A stretch of 64,000 nucleotides of DNA from Sphingosinicella sp. LHD-64 (GTDB lineage Bacteria; Pseudomonadota; Alphaproteobacteria; Sphingomonadales; Sphingomonadaceae). Location: the NCBI RefSeq assembly GCF_031157375.1, contig NZ_JAVIFV010000003.1:496001-560000 (forward strand), in the 5' to 3' direction. Shown piece by piece: positions 16,331 through 24,404 of this stretch; the first letter of the stretch is position 1; each line of letters begins with the position of its first letter. The notes beneath the pieces were generated by a model. The model did no database searches and was not told where the DNA came from. It worked only from the letters and a program-made list of their open reading frames with translations. The translations under genes and the position numbers were made by a program.

Positions 16331-18144
16331 CGCGCCCTCACATAGCTTCCGGGCGCGTCCTCGATCGCCTTCAACCGGCCCTTGCCGGGCTCGCGGACGC
16401 CGGCAGCCAGCACCTTCTCGTCGGACAGGCCCTCGAGCCAGCGGAGCCAGTCCGGCCACCAGCTGCCCTTGGTTTCGGTCGCGCCGGCGATGAAGGCCTC
16501 GAGCGTGTCGGCTTTCGCTTCGTTGATCCAATATTGGTATTTCCCGGCCCCGGGCGGGTTGACGACGCCCGCAATATGGCCGGAGCCCGCGAGCACGAAG
16601 CGCAGCGGTCCCTGGAAATGGTGGGTGATCTTCCACACGCTCTGCGGCGGCGCGATATGATCCTCGCGCCCGGCCTGGATATAGACGGGGGTCTTCACCC
16701 GCCTGAGATCGATGGGCGTGCCGTCGATCGTGACCGCGCCCGGCTGGACCAGCCGGTTCTCGCGATAGAGCTGGGTGAGATAGGCCTGGTGCCAGCGCGC
16801 CGGGAGGTTGGTCGTGTCGCCGTTCCAGAACAGCAGGTCGAACTGCGGATATTCCTCGCCGAGCAAATAGTTGTTGGTGACATAGCTCCAGATGAGGTCG
16901 CGGCCGCGCAGCAGGTTGAAGGTCGCGGCCATGTAGCGCCCGTCCAGATAGCCCTTGCCGGCGGACAGCTGGCGGATGAGCTCCATCTGCTCGTCGCTGA
17001 CGAACAGCCTGAGGTCGCCGGCTTCCGAGAAATCGACCTGGGCGGTTAAGAAGGTGGCGCTCGCGACCGTCTCCGCCTGCCCGCGTGCATCGAGCAGGGC
17101 AAGCGTGGCGGCGAGCGTGGTGCCGGCGACGCAATAGCCGATCGCATGGACATTCTCGACGCCGAGCCCCTCGCGCACCGCGTCGATCGCGTCGATCTGG
17201 GCGAGGACGTAGTCGTCCAGGGTGACGTCGGTCAGGCTCTCGTCCGCCGACTTCCAGGAGACGACGAAGACGGTCAGCCCCTGCTCGACGGCCCACCGGA
17301 TGAAGCTCTTCCTGGGGTTGAGATCGAGGATGTAGAAGCGGTTGATCCAGGGCGGGAAGATGATCAGCGGCGTTTCGAACACGTCGCCGGTGGCCGGTGC
17401 ATATTGGATGAGCTGATAGAGCTTCGTCTGCCTGACCACCTTGCCCGGCGTCGTCGCGACGTTGCGGCCGACCTCGAACGCCTCGGGATCGGTATGGGTG
17501 AGCTGCCCCTTCGACAGGTCCTTGAGCATATGCTCCAGGCCCCTGAGCAGGCTTTCCCCCTTCGTCTCCATCGCCCGCGCAAGCACCTGCGGGTTGGTCA
17601 GCGCGAAGTTGGACGGGGCCATCGCATCGATGAAGGCCTTGGTGTTGAACCGGATCTTCTCGCGGGTCGCCTCGTCCACTCCCTCGATCGCATCGACCGA
17701 CCCGAGCAGCCGTTCGGAGATCAGCAGATAGGTCTGGCGGATCGTGTCGAACAGCGGATTGCCGCGCCATTCCGGCGCCGCGAAGCGCCGGTCGCGGTCC
17801 GCCTGGTCGGCACGCACGCCCCTCTCCGCCTCGTTGCCCCCCGCCTGACCAAGCGCGCGCTGCCAGATCGCGAGCCCCTCGGTCCACATCTCGGCCTGCT
17901 GCTGCATGACCTTGGCCGGGTCGCCGAACAGGCTCATGCCGGACCATTGCGCGAAGGCCGTGCGCGCCATCCTTTCCGGATCGGACGGCAGGCCCGCCGC
18001 AGCGTCGCCCATGTGCCGGGCGAGATGCTCCAGCATCATCTGCTGGGCGCGCCCCATGACGAAGGTCCAGTGCTGGATGTCCTCGAGGGAAGGGGCGGAA
18101 AAGGGCGGCGGCGCGGCGCTGTCGCCATCGGTCTGCTCGGCCAT
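16327..18144 (-). CDS. phaC: class I poly(3-hydroxyalkanoate) synthase
   Basis: 605 aa from ATG 18144 behind an AAGGAG SD. N-terminal PhaC_N region (residues about 60-230) precedes an alpha/beta-hydrolase domain. The lipase-like box is AIGYCVAG with nucleophile Cys338; the catalytic Asp lies in YIQAGREDHIAPP near 490 and the His in LAGSGHIAGVVNPP near 527, so the triad is complete. It polymerises hydroxyacyl-CoA to PHA storage granules. No phaA, phaB, phaR or phasin gene lies nearby in this window, so PHA genes are probably dispersed. Confidence 0.94.
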   Translation of the reverse strand: MAEQTDGDSAAPPPFSAPSLEDIQHWTFVMGRAQQMMLEHLARHMGDAAAGLPSDPERMARTAFAQWSGMSLFGDPAKVMQQQAEMWTEGLAIWQRALGQAGGNEAERGVRADQADRDRRFAAPEWRGNPLFDTIRQTYLLISERLLGSVDAIEGVDEATREKIRFNTKAFIDAMAPSNFALTNPQVLARAMETKGESLLRGLEHMLKDLSKGQLTHTDPEAFEVGRNVATTPGKVVRQTKLYQLIQYAPATGDVFETPLIIFPPWINRFYILDLNPRKSFIRWAVEQGLTVFVVSWKSADESLTDVTLDDYVLAQIDAIDAVREGLGVENVHAIGYCVAGTTLAATLALLDARGQAETVASATFLTAQVDFSEAGDLRLFVSDEQMELIRQLSAGKGYLDGRYMAATFNLLRGRDLIWSYVTNNYLLGEEYPQFDLLFWNGDTTNLPARWHQAYLTQLYRENRLVQPGAVTIDGTPIDLRRVKTPVYIQAGREDHIAPPQSVWKITHHFQGPLRFVLAGSGHIAGVVNPPGAGKYQYWINEAKADTLEAFIAGATETKGSWWPDWLRWLEGLSDEKVLAAGVREPGKGRLKAIEDAPGSYVRAR

Positions 18145-18310
18145 GTGCGGCTCCTTAGTCTCCTCAAGCCTTAAGAGGGCTGCTTGATCCCTGCAATGGC
18201 CCGGCTGCTCGGTCTCGGCCTGGGAGTGATCGCACTGCCGCGTCGTATCGACAGGTCGGAGCGAGACGCCTAGGAACCATTCGTCGGCGCGTCACTTGAG
18301 GGAGGGCGAG

Positions 18311-19723
18311 ATGAGCGAGAGCGACCTCGAAACCCCCGAAGACGCCGCGCCGGCAGTCGAGACCCGGCTCGATGCCGACGACCGGCTGAAGCCCGAATTC
18401 GTCCAGGAGGTGGTCGACCGGGTCGATGCCGGTGACGAGGATGGCGCACGCGCGCTGGTCGAGCCGCTGCATCCGGCCGACGTCGCCGACCTGTTCGAGC
18501 TGGTCGACCGCGACCAGCGCCAGCGCCTCGCCGCCGCGCTCGCCGGCCTGCTCGACGGCGACGTGCTCGCCGAGATGAACGACTGGGTGCGCGACGAGCT
18601 GTTGGAAGCGCTCGAGCCGCACCAGGTCGCCGAGATCGCCGGCGAGCTCGATACCGACGACGCGGTCGCGATCATCGAGGACATGGAGGAGGAGGATCAG
18701 CGGGCCGTCCTGCGCGCGCTCGATCCCGACGACCGCGCCGCGATCGAGGAGGCGCTCTCCTATCCCGAGGAATCGGCCGGCCGCCTGATGCGGCGCGACG
18801 CCGTCGCCGTGCCCGAGCACTGGACCGTCGGCCAGGTGATCGACTATCTCCGCGCCGGCGACGACCAGAGCACGGAATTCTGGGAAGTCTATGTCGTCGA
18901 TCCGGCGCACCGGCCGGTCGGCACCTGCCTGCTCTCCTGGATCCTGACAACGCCGCGGCGGATCGCGATCGCCGACGTGATGAAGCGCGAGCAGACCCTG
19001 ATCCCGGTCGACATGGACCAGGAGGAGGTGGCGCTCCGCTTCCAGAAATATGCGTTGATCTCGGCGGCGGTGGTCGATGCGGGCGGGCGGTTGGTCGGCA
19101 TGATCACCGCCGACGACATCGTCCACATCATCCAGGAGGAAGCGAGTGAGGACGCGCTGCTGCTCTCCGGCGTCGGCGAGGGCGACATCAACGAACCGGT
19201 CGTCGACAGCTACAAGGCGCGGGTACGCTGGCTGCTCGCCAATCTGGTGACGGCGCTCGTCGCCTCGTTCGTCATCAGCCGGTTCGAAGGGGCGATCGCC
19301 CAGATGGTCGCGCTCGCGACGCTGATGCCGATCGTCGCCGGCGTCGGCGGCAATGCCGGGACGCAGACGCTGGCGGTCACGGTCCGCGCGCTCGCCACCA
19401 ACCAGCTCACCCAGTCGAACCGCTGGCGTTCGGTGCTGCGCGAAATCCGCGTCGCACTGCTCAACGGCCTGACCGTGGCAGTGGTGATCGGAATCGGCGT
19501 GTCGCTGGTGTTCCAGCATCCGATGCTGGGCCTGGTGATCGCTTCGGCGATGCTGACGAACATCGTCGTCGCGGGAATGGCCGGCGTGCTGGTACCGCTG
19601 ACGCTCGAACGGTTCGGCGCCGACCCCGCCGTCGCCTCGTCGGTGTTCGTGACGATGACCACCGATTCGATGGGCTTCCTCGCCTTCCTCGGCCTCGCGG
19701 TCGCCACCGGTCTCGTCGGCTAA
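18311..19723 (+). CDS. mgtE: MgtE family magnesium transporter
   Basis: 470 aa from ATG 18311, preceded by GAGGGAGGGCGAG. N-terminal superhelical MgtE_N domain (HPADVADLFELVDRDQRQRLAAAL and repeated EIAGELDTDDA units, about residues 45-150), then two CBS domains (LMRRDAVAVPEHWTVGQVI; MKREQTLIPVDMDQEEVALRFQ), then five membrane helices from about 300 with GVGGNAGTQTLAVTVRAL, the MgtE pore-region signature. Magnesium-gated inner-membrane channel/transporter. No M-box riboswitch is recognisable in the short leader. Confidence 0.94.
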   Translation: MSESDLETPEDAAPAVETRLDADDRLKPEFVQEVVDRVDAGDEDGARALVEPLHPADVADLFELVDRDQRQRLAAALAGLLDGDVLAEMNDWVRDELLEALEPHQVAEIAGELDTDDAVAIIEDMEEEDQRAVLRALDPDDRAAIEEALSYPEESAGRLMRRDAVAVPEHWTVGQVIDYLRAGDDQSTEFWEVYVVDPAHRPVGTCLLSWILTTPRRIAIADVMKREQTLIPVDMDQEEVALRFQKYALISAAVVDAGGRLVGMITADDIVHIIQEEASEDALLLSGVGEGDINEPVVDSYKARVRWLLANLVTALVASFVISRFEGAIAQMVALATLMPIVAGVGGNAGTQTLAVTVRALATNQLTQSNRWRSVLREIRVALLNGLTVAVVIGIGVSLVFQHPMLGLVIASAMLTNIVVAGMAGVLVPLTLERFGADPAVASSVFVTMTTDSMGFLAFLGLAVATGLVG

Positions 19724-19762
19724 GGGCTTGATCGGAAAGGCCCGAAGCGGCACTGCGCCGCG

Positions 19763-20167
19763 ATGCCCGAGCTCCACATCAGCAAGGTCGCGGTCGGCTG
19801 CGACAGCCTCGACGCGCTGCGTGCGCGGGTCGAGGCGCGGCGCGAGGGCGCGCGGGTGGCGATCGTCACCCGGTTCCGGCCGAAGCGGGCGGACGCGCTG
19901 GTCGGCGGCTCGCTGTTCTGGATCGTCAAGCATCGGCTGGTGGCGCGACAGGAAATATTCGGGTTCGAGGAGCGCGAGAGCGACCGGCGCACTTTGATCT
20001 GGCTCTCCGCCGAGCTCGTCCCGGTCGAGCTCAGGCTGAAGCGCGCCCATCAGGGCTGGCGCTACCTCGACCCGCGTGAGGCGCCGCCCGACGCGGGCTC
20101 GGCCGACGGGCTGACAGCGCTGCCGTCGGACGTCGCGCGCGAGCTAGCGCGGCTGGCGCTGATCTGA
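19763..20167 (+). CDS. DUF1489 family protein
   Basis: 134 aa. ELHISKVAVGCDSLDALRAR, TRFRPKRADALVGGSLFWIVKHRLVARQ and the closing LPSDVARELARLALI match DUF1489, a family of unknown function restricted mainly to alphaproteobacteria. The repeated aromatic/basic residues suggest a nucleic-acid- or protein-binding fold, but nothing is established. It follows mgtE by 39 bp and its end overlaps the convergent GIN-domain gene by 24 bp. Confidence 0.88.
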   Translation: MPELHISKVAVGCDSLDALRARVEARREGARVAIVTRFRPKRADALVGGSLFWIVKHRLVARQEIFGFEERESDRRTLIWLSAELVPVELRLKRAHQGWRYLDPREAPPDAGSADGLTALPSDVARELARLALI

Positions 20168-20869
20168 GCCGCAGCGCACCTGGCCAGCGCTAGGGCCGCG
20201 GACGGTGCAAGCGGGACGACCCAGGATCGTGACCTCACCGATGCCGTTGGCGGTGACGCGCGCGGTGCGCGACGCGCCCAGCGAGACCGACCCGGACGTG
20301 CCGGTCGTCACCGTCGCATTCTCCGACGCGAGCGCTGCGCCATCGAGATCGCCCGACCCGATCACGTCCACATAGGCGGCCTCGGTACGCCCGGCGATCT
20401 CGAGCCGGCCGGCGCCGCGCAGGGCGAGGTAGAGATTGTCGGTCCGGACATTTGTGGCGGTGAGCCGGCCGCTGCCTTCCAGGCCGAGGTCGACGCGCAG
20501 GCCCTGCGCGCCCTCGAGGTCGAGCCGGCCGGCGCCGATGATGCGGGCCGAACGCAAGGTGCGCGTCGTGAGGGTGATCTCCACCACGCCCTGCTGCGCG
20601 CCGGGCGTGCCGGTCCAGGCGGTGCGATTGGGGCGGATGCGCAGCGTCTGGCCGACGGTGTCGATCGCGACACGCTCGATAGACTCCTGCGGGCCGCGCG
20701 CCGTCGCCGAGCTGGGCCGGCCGGTGACGAGGCGCACGACATAGGGGCCCTCGACCGTCACCCGCTCGAAATCGGTGACCGAATAGCGCCGCTCAGCGCC
20801 CGCAGCCGGGACGGCGATCGCGGCGAGGCAGGCGACGACAGGCATGGTCCGGATCATGATCCGGACCAT
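20144..20869 (-). CDS. exported GIN-domain (DUF2807) protein
   Basis: 241 aa from ATG 20869; the ATG at 20845 (MPVVACLAAIAVPAAG) gives a cleaner signal peptide and either may be used. The mature part has the repeated beta-helix of the GIN domain with short Gly-rich turns (IIGAGRLDLEG, LEGSGRLTATN, LRGAGRLEIAG, VIGSGDLDGAA). It lacks one repeat style of its neighbour but clearly shares its origin. Exported; location periplasm or outer surface. Forty bp after the second GIN gene; a 26-bp perfect palindrome covers the start. Confidence 0.87.
   Translation of the reverse strand: MVRIMIRTMPVVACLAAIAVPAAGAERRYSVTDFERVTVEGPYVVRLVTGRPSSATARGPQESIERVAIDTVGQTLRIRPNRTAWTGTPGAQQGVVEITLTTRTLRSARIIGAGRLDLEGAQGLRVDLGLEGSGRLTATNVRTDNLYLALRGAGRLEIAGRTEAAYVDVIGSGDLDGAALASENATVTTGTSGSVSLGASRTARVTANGIGEVTILGRPACTVRGPSAGQVRCGSDQRQPR
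20844..20869. repeat. 26-bp perfect palindrome at GIN-gene start
   Basis: ATGGTCCGGATCA followed by its exact reverse complement TGATCCGGACCAT. It contains three overlapping in-frame ATG codons on the minus strand and would form a 12-13 bp mRNA hairpin right at the translation start. No T-tract follows on the minus strand, so a simple terminator is unlikely; a translational control element or protein-binding site is more plausible. Confidence 0.8.
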
Positions 20870-20909
20870 GAACTGAAAAGCTTAAGGGTCAATGGAAAGG
20901 CGCCGGCGC

Positions 20910-21629
20910 CTATCCGCAGCGGACGTCGCCCGAGCCCATGCGCGAGACCGCGCAGCGCGCACCGCCGCGGACGGTCACGTCGCCCGAGCCCATGATCGAT
21001 CCGCTGACCGATTCGCTGGCGCCGATCGCGATGCCGCCCGAGCCCATCACGGAAATCTCGACCCGGCGCGCGTTCAATCCCTCGAGCGCCGCGTCGCCCG
21101 ACCCGGCGATCGAGACCTCGACCGCCTCGGCGGTGCCCGCCGCGCGGATGCCGCCGGAGCCGGAGATGGAGAATTCCGCTTCGCGCGCCTGCAGCGCGCC
21201 GATCTCCAGGTCGCCCGAACCGCTGATCGAGGCGTCGAATTCCTGCGCCTGGACCCGGTCGACCCTGAGATCGCCCGAGCCGCCGATCGAGACCGAATCG
21301 AGCGAGGGCGCGGTCACATGGACGGTGACGTGGCCGCCCGGGCCGTTCCACGACCAGTTGCGCTGGGTGCCGACCCTGAGCACGCCGTTCTCGACCCGGA
21401 TGTCGAGCCCGTCGAGCGCAGCGGTGTCGCCCTCGGCGCGGACCGAGGGCTGGCCGCCGACGGTGACGACGACATCGTGCGAGCCGCGCAGCGAGACGCC
21501 GTGGAAGGCGCCGACGTCGAAGTTGCGCTGGCCGCGCTGGCCGCTGGCCTGGTGCTGATTGGCCTGGGCGCCGACCGAGCAGGCCGCCGCCAGCAAGAGG
21601 GCGGGTCCGATCGCGAATATCTTGCGCAT
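20910..21629 (-). CDS. exported GIN-domain (DUF2807) protein
   Basis: 239 aa from ATG 21629, supported by SD GGAGG. Signal peptide MRKIFAIGPALLLAAACSVGA; the cysteine could make it a lipoprotein, though the -3 residue of the lipobox is Ala instead of Leu. The mature chain starts with FDVGAFHGVSLRGSHDVVV, the head GIN domain, followed by at least seven beta-helix turns of the type ISGSGDLEIGALQAREAEF. Family members are envelope proteins of unknown role. Likely co-transcribed with the second GIN gene downstream. Confidence 0.9.
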   Translation of the reverse strand: MRKIFAIGPALLLAAACSVGAQANQHQASGQRGQRNFDVGAFHGVSLRGSHDVVVTVGGQPSVRAEGDTAALDGLDIRVENGVLRVGTQRNWSWNGPGGHVTVHVTAPSLDSVSIGGSGDLRVDRVQAQEFDASISGSGDLEIGALQAREAEFSISGSGGIRAAGTAEAVEVSIAGSGDAALEGLNARRVEISVMGSGGIAIGASESVSGSIMGSGDVTVRGGARCAVSRMGSGDVRCG

Positions 21630-21691
21630 GACATCCTCCGGAGCTGAGCTGTATTGCCTGTATAATACGCAAGCGGCGATCTCATGCAACG

Positions 21692-21744
21692 AAAAAGGCG
21701 GCCCGCCTGTCCTGGCGAAAGCCAGGATCGCGGACCGCCTTTTT
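21692..21744 (-). terminator. strong terminator after carD (also usable on + strand)
   Basis: AAAAAGGCGGtCCGC ... GCGGgCCGCCTTTTT surrounds an inner stem TCCTGG-ctttcg-CCAGGA. On the minus strand the T-run follows the stem 32 bp after the carD stop. The A-run/T-run symmetry makes it bidirectional in form. It isolates carD from the GIN genes. Confidence 0.85.
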
Positions 21745-21775
21745 CGAATCATCGGAGCCGAGGCCCCGCTCGGGT

Positions 21776-22309
21776 TCAGGCCTCGATGCGCACCTTGTGG
21801 TGAACGACCGCAGCCTTGTTCAGGATGTCGAGCAGCTTGGCGAGCGCCGTCTTCTCGTCGACCTCCTCCATCGCCGCCAACTCGCGGGCGAGGCGGGTCG
21901 AGGCGGCCTCGAAGATCTGCCGCTCGGAATAGCTCTGCTCGGGCGCATCGTCCGGGCGGAACAGGTCGCGGACCACCTCGGCGATCGACACGAGGTCGCC
22001 CGAGTTGATCTTCGCCTCATATTCCTGGGCGCGGCGCGACCACATGGTGCGCTTCACCTTCGGCCTGCCCTTCAGCGTCGCGAGCGCCTCCTGCATCGTC
22101 TTGTCGGACGACAGCTTGCGCATGCCCACGCTCTCCGCCTTGTTGGTCGGGACGCGCAGGGTCATCTTTTCCTTCTCGAAACGCAGCACATAGAGTTCGA
22201 GCTGGATGCCGGCGATGTCGGTGCTCTGCAGGTCGATCACTCGGCCCACGCCGTGCTTGGGGTAAACGACATAATCGCCAACGTCGAAGCTCAACGCCTT
22301 CGTTGCCAT
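21776..22309 (-). CDS. carD: CarD family transcriptional regulator
   Basis: 177 aa from ATG 22309. N-terminal RNA-polymerase-interaction domain FDVGDYVVYPKHGVGRVIDL (residues 8-27) as in CarD/TRCF proteins, followed by a helical DNA-binding domain with MRKLSSDKTMQEALATLKGRP and WSRRAQEYEAKINSGDL. CarD binds RNA polymerase beta at promoters and tunes rRNA and stress genes. In many alphaproteobacteria it lies next to fdxA and the S4/helicase genes, as here, with a DoxX gene in between. Confidence 0.94.
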   Translation of the reverse strand: MATKALSFDVGDYVVYPKHGVGRVIDLQSTDIAGIQLELYVLRFEKEKMTLRVPTNKAESVGMRKLSSDKTMQEALATLKGRPKVKRTMWSRRAQEYEAKINSGDLVSIAEVVRDLFRPDDAPEQSYSERQIFEAASTRLARELAAMEEVDEKTALAKLLDILNKAAVVHHKVRIEA

Positions 22310-22519
22310 CAATTGGAACCTTCCCGTGGAAACAGCCGCAAGATTACCGGTTTTGCCCGCATCCTCCCCGACAGACGCAGTTTCATTTCCGGCGGTGCGG
22401 CAATAAGCTGTTGATCACCGTCGGCGGATGCGAAAGACATCCGCTTCGATCCACGCCATATAGCAGCAAAGTCAGGACAAATCCACCCCTTGGGGTGTTT
22501 GCCTATTGTTCGCCGCGAC

Positions 22520-22918
22520 TCAGCCGCCGCGGCGCGCATCCACGCTGATCGGCCCCGGCCCGGCAAAGACGAAGTAAAGGAAGACGAAGCAATAGAGGAT
22601 CGCCCCGTCCCCGCCATTGTTCACCGGGAAGAAGTTCTGCGGGGCATGGGCCATCCAGTAGGCGACCGCCATCGTGCCCGAGGCGAGGAAGGCGGCGGGG
22701 CGGGTGAAGAGGCCGATCGCGATGAGCAGGCCGCAGACGAACTCGATGATCCCGGCATAGGCACCCGCGCTGGACAAGGTGAGGCCGTAGCCCGCCATCT
22801 CGCCGGCGGGAAAGCTCAGGAACTTCTGCGTGCCATGAGCAAGAAAGATAAGACCTGAAACGATACGCAGGATGCTGAGGAAGGTCGGCGCGTGGCGGGA
22901 CAGGCTGGCGGCGTTCAT
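22520..22918 (-). CDS. DoxX family membrane protein
   Basis: 132 aa with four membrane helices: LSILRIVSGLIFLAHGTQKFL near the N-terminus, GAYAGIIEFVCGLLIAIGLFTRP, AAFLASGTMAVAYWMAHA and ILYCFVFLYFVFAGPGPISVD. The AHGxQK motif after helix 1 is typical of DoxX/SURF4-like proteins. The role is unclear; relatives act in thiosulfate oxidation or redox stress. It is inserted between fdxA and carD in an otherwise conserved gene order. Confidence 0.9.
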   Translation of the reverse strand: MNAASLSRHAPTFLSILRIVSGLIFLAHGTQKFLSFPAGEMAGYGLTLSSAGAYAGIIEFVCGLLIAIGLFTRPAAFLASGTMAVAYWMAHAPQNFFPVNNGGDGAILYCFVFLYFVFAGPGPISVDARRGG

Positions 22919-23003
22919 GCGGGCTTCTCCTGCAAGGAAGGCGGCACGCTAGCCGCTCCCGCGCAAAAGTCACCCGCCTGTTTCGAGAACGCCCTGTTTC
23001 GGA

Positions 23004-23342
23004 TCAGTCGCCTTCGCCGGGCTCGGCCGAAAAGTACTTGTCGAACTTGCCGTCCTCGCCCTTGTGCTCGTCGGCATCGGCGGGCGAGTCCTTCTTGCGG
23101 GTGAGGTTCGGCCACTCGGCGGAATAGGTGGCGTTGAGCTCCAGCCACTTTTCGAGGCCGCCCTCCGTGTCGGGCAGGATCGCCTCTGCCGGGCATTCGG
23201 GCTCGCAGACGCCGCAATCGATGCACTCGCTCGGATTGATGACGAGCATGTTCTCGCCCTCGTAGAAGCAGTCCACCGGACAGACTTCGACGCAATCCAT
23301 ATATTTGCAGCGGATGCAGGCATCGGTGACGACGTAGGTCAT
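23004..23342 (-). CDS. fdxA: 7Fe ferredoxin FdxA
   Basis: 112 aa. Cysteines at 9, 12, 17, 21, 25 and 40, 43, 46, 50 give the pattern of a bacterial 7Fe-8S ferredoxin: a [4Fe-4S] cluster bound by the second CxxCxxC with a cysteine from the first set, and a [3Fe-4S] cluster bound in the first set ([17 protein letters not shown]). The C-terminal [19 protein letters not shown] is the usual FdxA tail. Soluble electron carrier. It is separated from its usual neighbour, the S4 gene, by the toxin-antitoxin pair at 23.5-24.2 kb. Confidence 0.95.
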   Translation of the reverse strand: MTYVVTDACIRCKYMDCVEVCPVDCFYEGENMLVINPSECIDCGVCEPECPAEAILPDTEGGLEKWLELNATYSAEWPNLTRKKDSPADADEHKGEDGKFDKYFSAEPGEGD

Positions 23343-23430
23343 GGTGTCTCTCTTCTCCCCAGCGGCGTCCCTAAGCGCCGCCGCCTTCGCTCGTCAATTC
23401 GGAATAGAGAGGAAGAGCGGCGCTTGATGC

Positions 23431-23480
23431 TTGCACTGTGCTAGCATTTCCATATATATCCTTCATCATGAGGTGAAGAA
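23431..23480 (+). promoter_or_regulatory. promoter and likely operator of toxin-antitoxin operon
   Basis: TTGCAC at 23431 and TATATA at 23453 (16-bp spacer) form a sigma70-like promoter. The palindrome TGCTAGCA (23439-23446) lies between them, and an imperfect palindrome CTTCATCATGAGGTGAAG covers 23462-23479 including the SD GAGGTG. Both are plausible binding sites for the antitoxin, which would give autoregulation. Confidence 0.55.
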
Positions 23481-23485
23481 AAATA

Positions 23486-23722
23486 ATGGCCACGCTGACC
23501 ATCCGCCGCCTGGATGATGATGTCTACGCCCGCTTGCAGGATCGCGCGCGGTCCAACCGGCGATCCCTGGAGGCCGAAGCGCGCGAGATATTGACCGAAC
23601 GCGCGCAGGGCCTCGATGCGCTGGTCGAAGACCTCGTCCAATTTCACGCGGAGATGGTGGCGAAGCACGGCCATCTGACCGATAGCGCCGATTTGCTGCG
23701 CGAGATGCGCGACGAAGAATGA
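23486..23722 (+). CDS. FitA/VapB-like ribbon-helix-helix antitoxin
   Basis: 78 aa. N-terminal ribbon-helix-helix: ATLTIRRLDDDVYARLQDRA, SNRRSLEAEAREILTERA (residues 2-42), as in FitA-type antitoxins; the C-terminal part (residues 45-78) is acidic and would wrap the toxin. Its TGA overlaps the toxin ATG (23719-23722). It binds its own promoter and neutralises the PIN toxin. The module lies on the plus strand between minus-strand genes that are adjacent in related genomes, indicating insertion. Confidence 0.9.
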   Translation: MATLTIRRLDDDVYARLQDRARSNRRSLEAEAREILTERAQGLDALVEDLVQFHAEMVAKHGHLTDSADLLREMRDEE

Positions 23723-24162
23723 TCGTCGTCGACGCCAGCTTGGCGGTCAAATGGTTGCTTTGGGAAATCGATACGCCTGGCGCGTTGGCGTTCCTCAAGG
23801 CTTATGGACGCGAATTGGCAGCGCCTGAGCTGATCTTCATCGAGGTCGCCGGAGTCATCGTTCGCAGAGGCAACCAGTACAAGCATCTGCAACCGGACGC
23901 CCTACGCGCGCTCGACAAATGGACCATCGCCTGGTCCGATCATGTCGTGAAGCATTATCGGGTAACGCAGCGTCGGCTGTTCAACGCTTCGAGCATGGCC
24001 CTTACTATGGGTCATCCTCTGAAGGACTGCATCTATCTTGCGCTCGCGAAGGAACTCGGCGTTGAGCTTGCGACATGTGACGCGAAGTTCCGCGACAAGG
24101 CGTCGAGCCTGTATCCTCGGATACGCCTTCTCGTCGACTATTCGCTGTCAACCTCGGAATAG
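23719..24162 (+). CDS. VapC-type PIN-domain ribonuclease toxin
   Basis: 147 aa. The PIN active site is complete: Asp5 (IVVDAS), Glu42 (FIEVAG), Asp103 (HPLKDCIYLALA) and Asp121 (ATCDAKF). VapC toxins cleave tRNA or rRNA when the antitoxin is lost. Overlaps the antitoxin by 4 bp. The 3' end overlaps the 3' end of the convergent S4 gene by 25 bp, so the last codons of both genes share DNA. Slightly lower G+C than its neighbours fits acquisition. Confidence 0.93.
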   Translation: MIVVDASLAVKWLLWEIDTPGALAFLKAYGRELAAPELIFIEVAGVIVRRGNQYKHLQPDALRALDKWTIAWSDHVVKHYRVTQRRLFNASSMALTMGHPLKDCIYLALAKELGVELATCDAKFRDKASSLYPRIRLLVDYSLSTSE

Positions 24163-24404
24163 CAGGCGCGCGCCTCGGCGGCCGGCCCGCGGCGTTCGGG
24201 GAGCGCCTCCACTTTCAGCACGCGAACCGCGCCGCGCTGGGCGAAGCTCAGCACGTCGCCGACGCGGACCGGGGCGTGGGCGCGGTCGAGTATGCGGCCG
24301 TCCATCCGGATGCGGCCCTCCTCGGCCATCGCCTGCGCCTGGGCACGGGTCTTCACGATCCGCGCGAACCAGAGGAATTTGTCGAGCCGCAGCGTCTCAG
24401 CCAC
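24138..24404 (-). CDS. S4-domain RNA-binding protein (Hsp15-like)
   Basis: 88 aa from GTG 24404. The S4 fold: LRLDKFLWFARIVKTRAQAQAMAEEGRIRMDGRILDR, then VRVGDVLSFAQRGAVRVLKVEALPERRGPAAEA. The family binds rRNA or stalled 50S-peptidyl-tRNA complexes. Its GTG overlaps the helicase stop by 8 bp. The last residues ACYSEVDSE are encoded by the DNA that also encodes the toxin end, so the tail was probably replaced when the toxin-antitoxin pair inserted; the usual homologues are longer by 20-30 residues. Confidence 0.9.
   Translation of the reverse strand: MAETLRLDKFLWFARIVKTRAQAQAMAEEGRIRMDGRILDRAHAPVRVGDVLSFAQRGAVRVLKVEALPERRGPAAEARACYSEVDSE

Noticed and set aside
16031-17947. 638-codon open frame on the minus strand
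   Set aside because: It is a shifted frame of phaC; the phaC frame has all catalytic motifs, an SD and the family length.
18145-18310. Magnesium riboswitch (M-box) before mgtE
   Set aside because: The leader is only about 130 bp and does not show the conserved M-box core or terminator hairpin.
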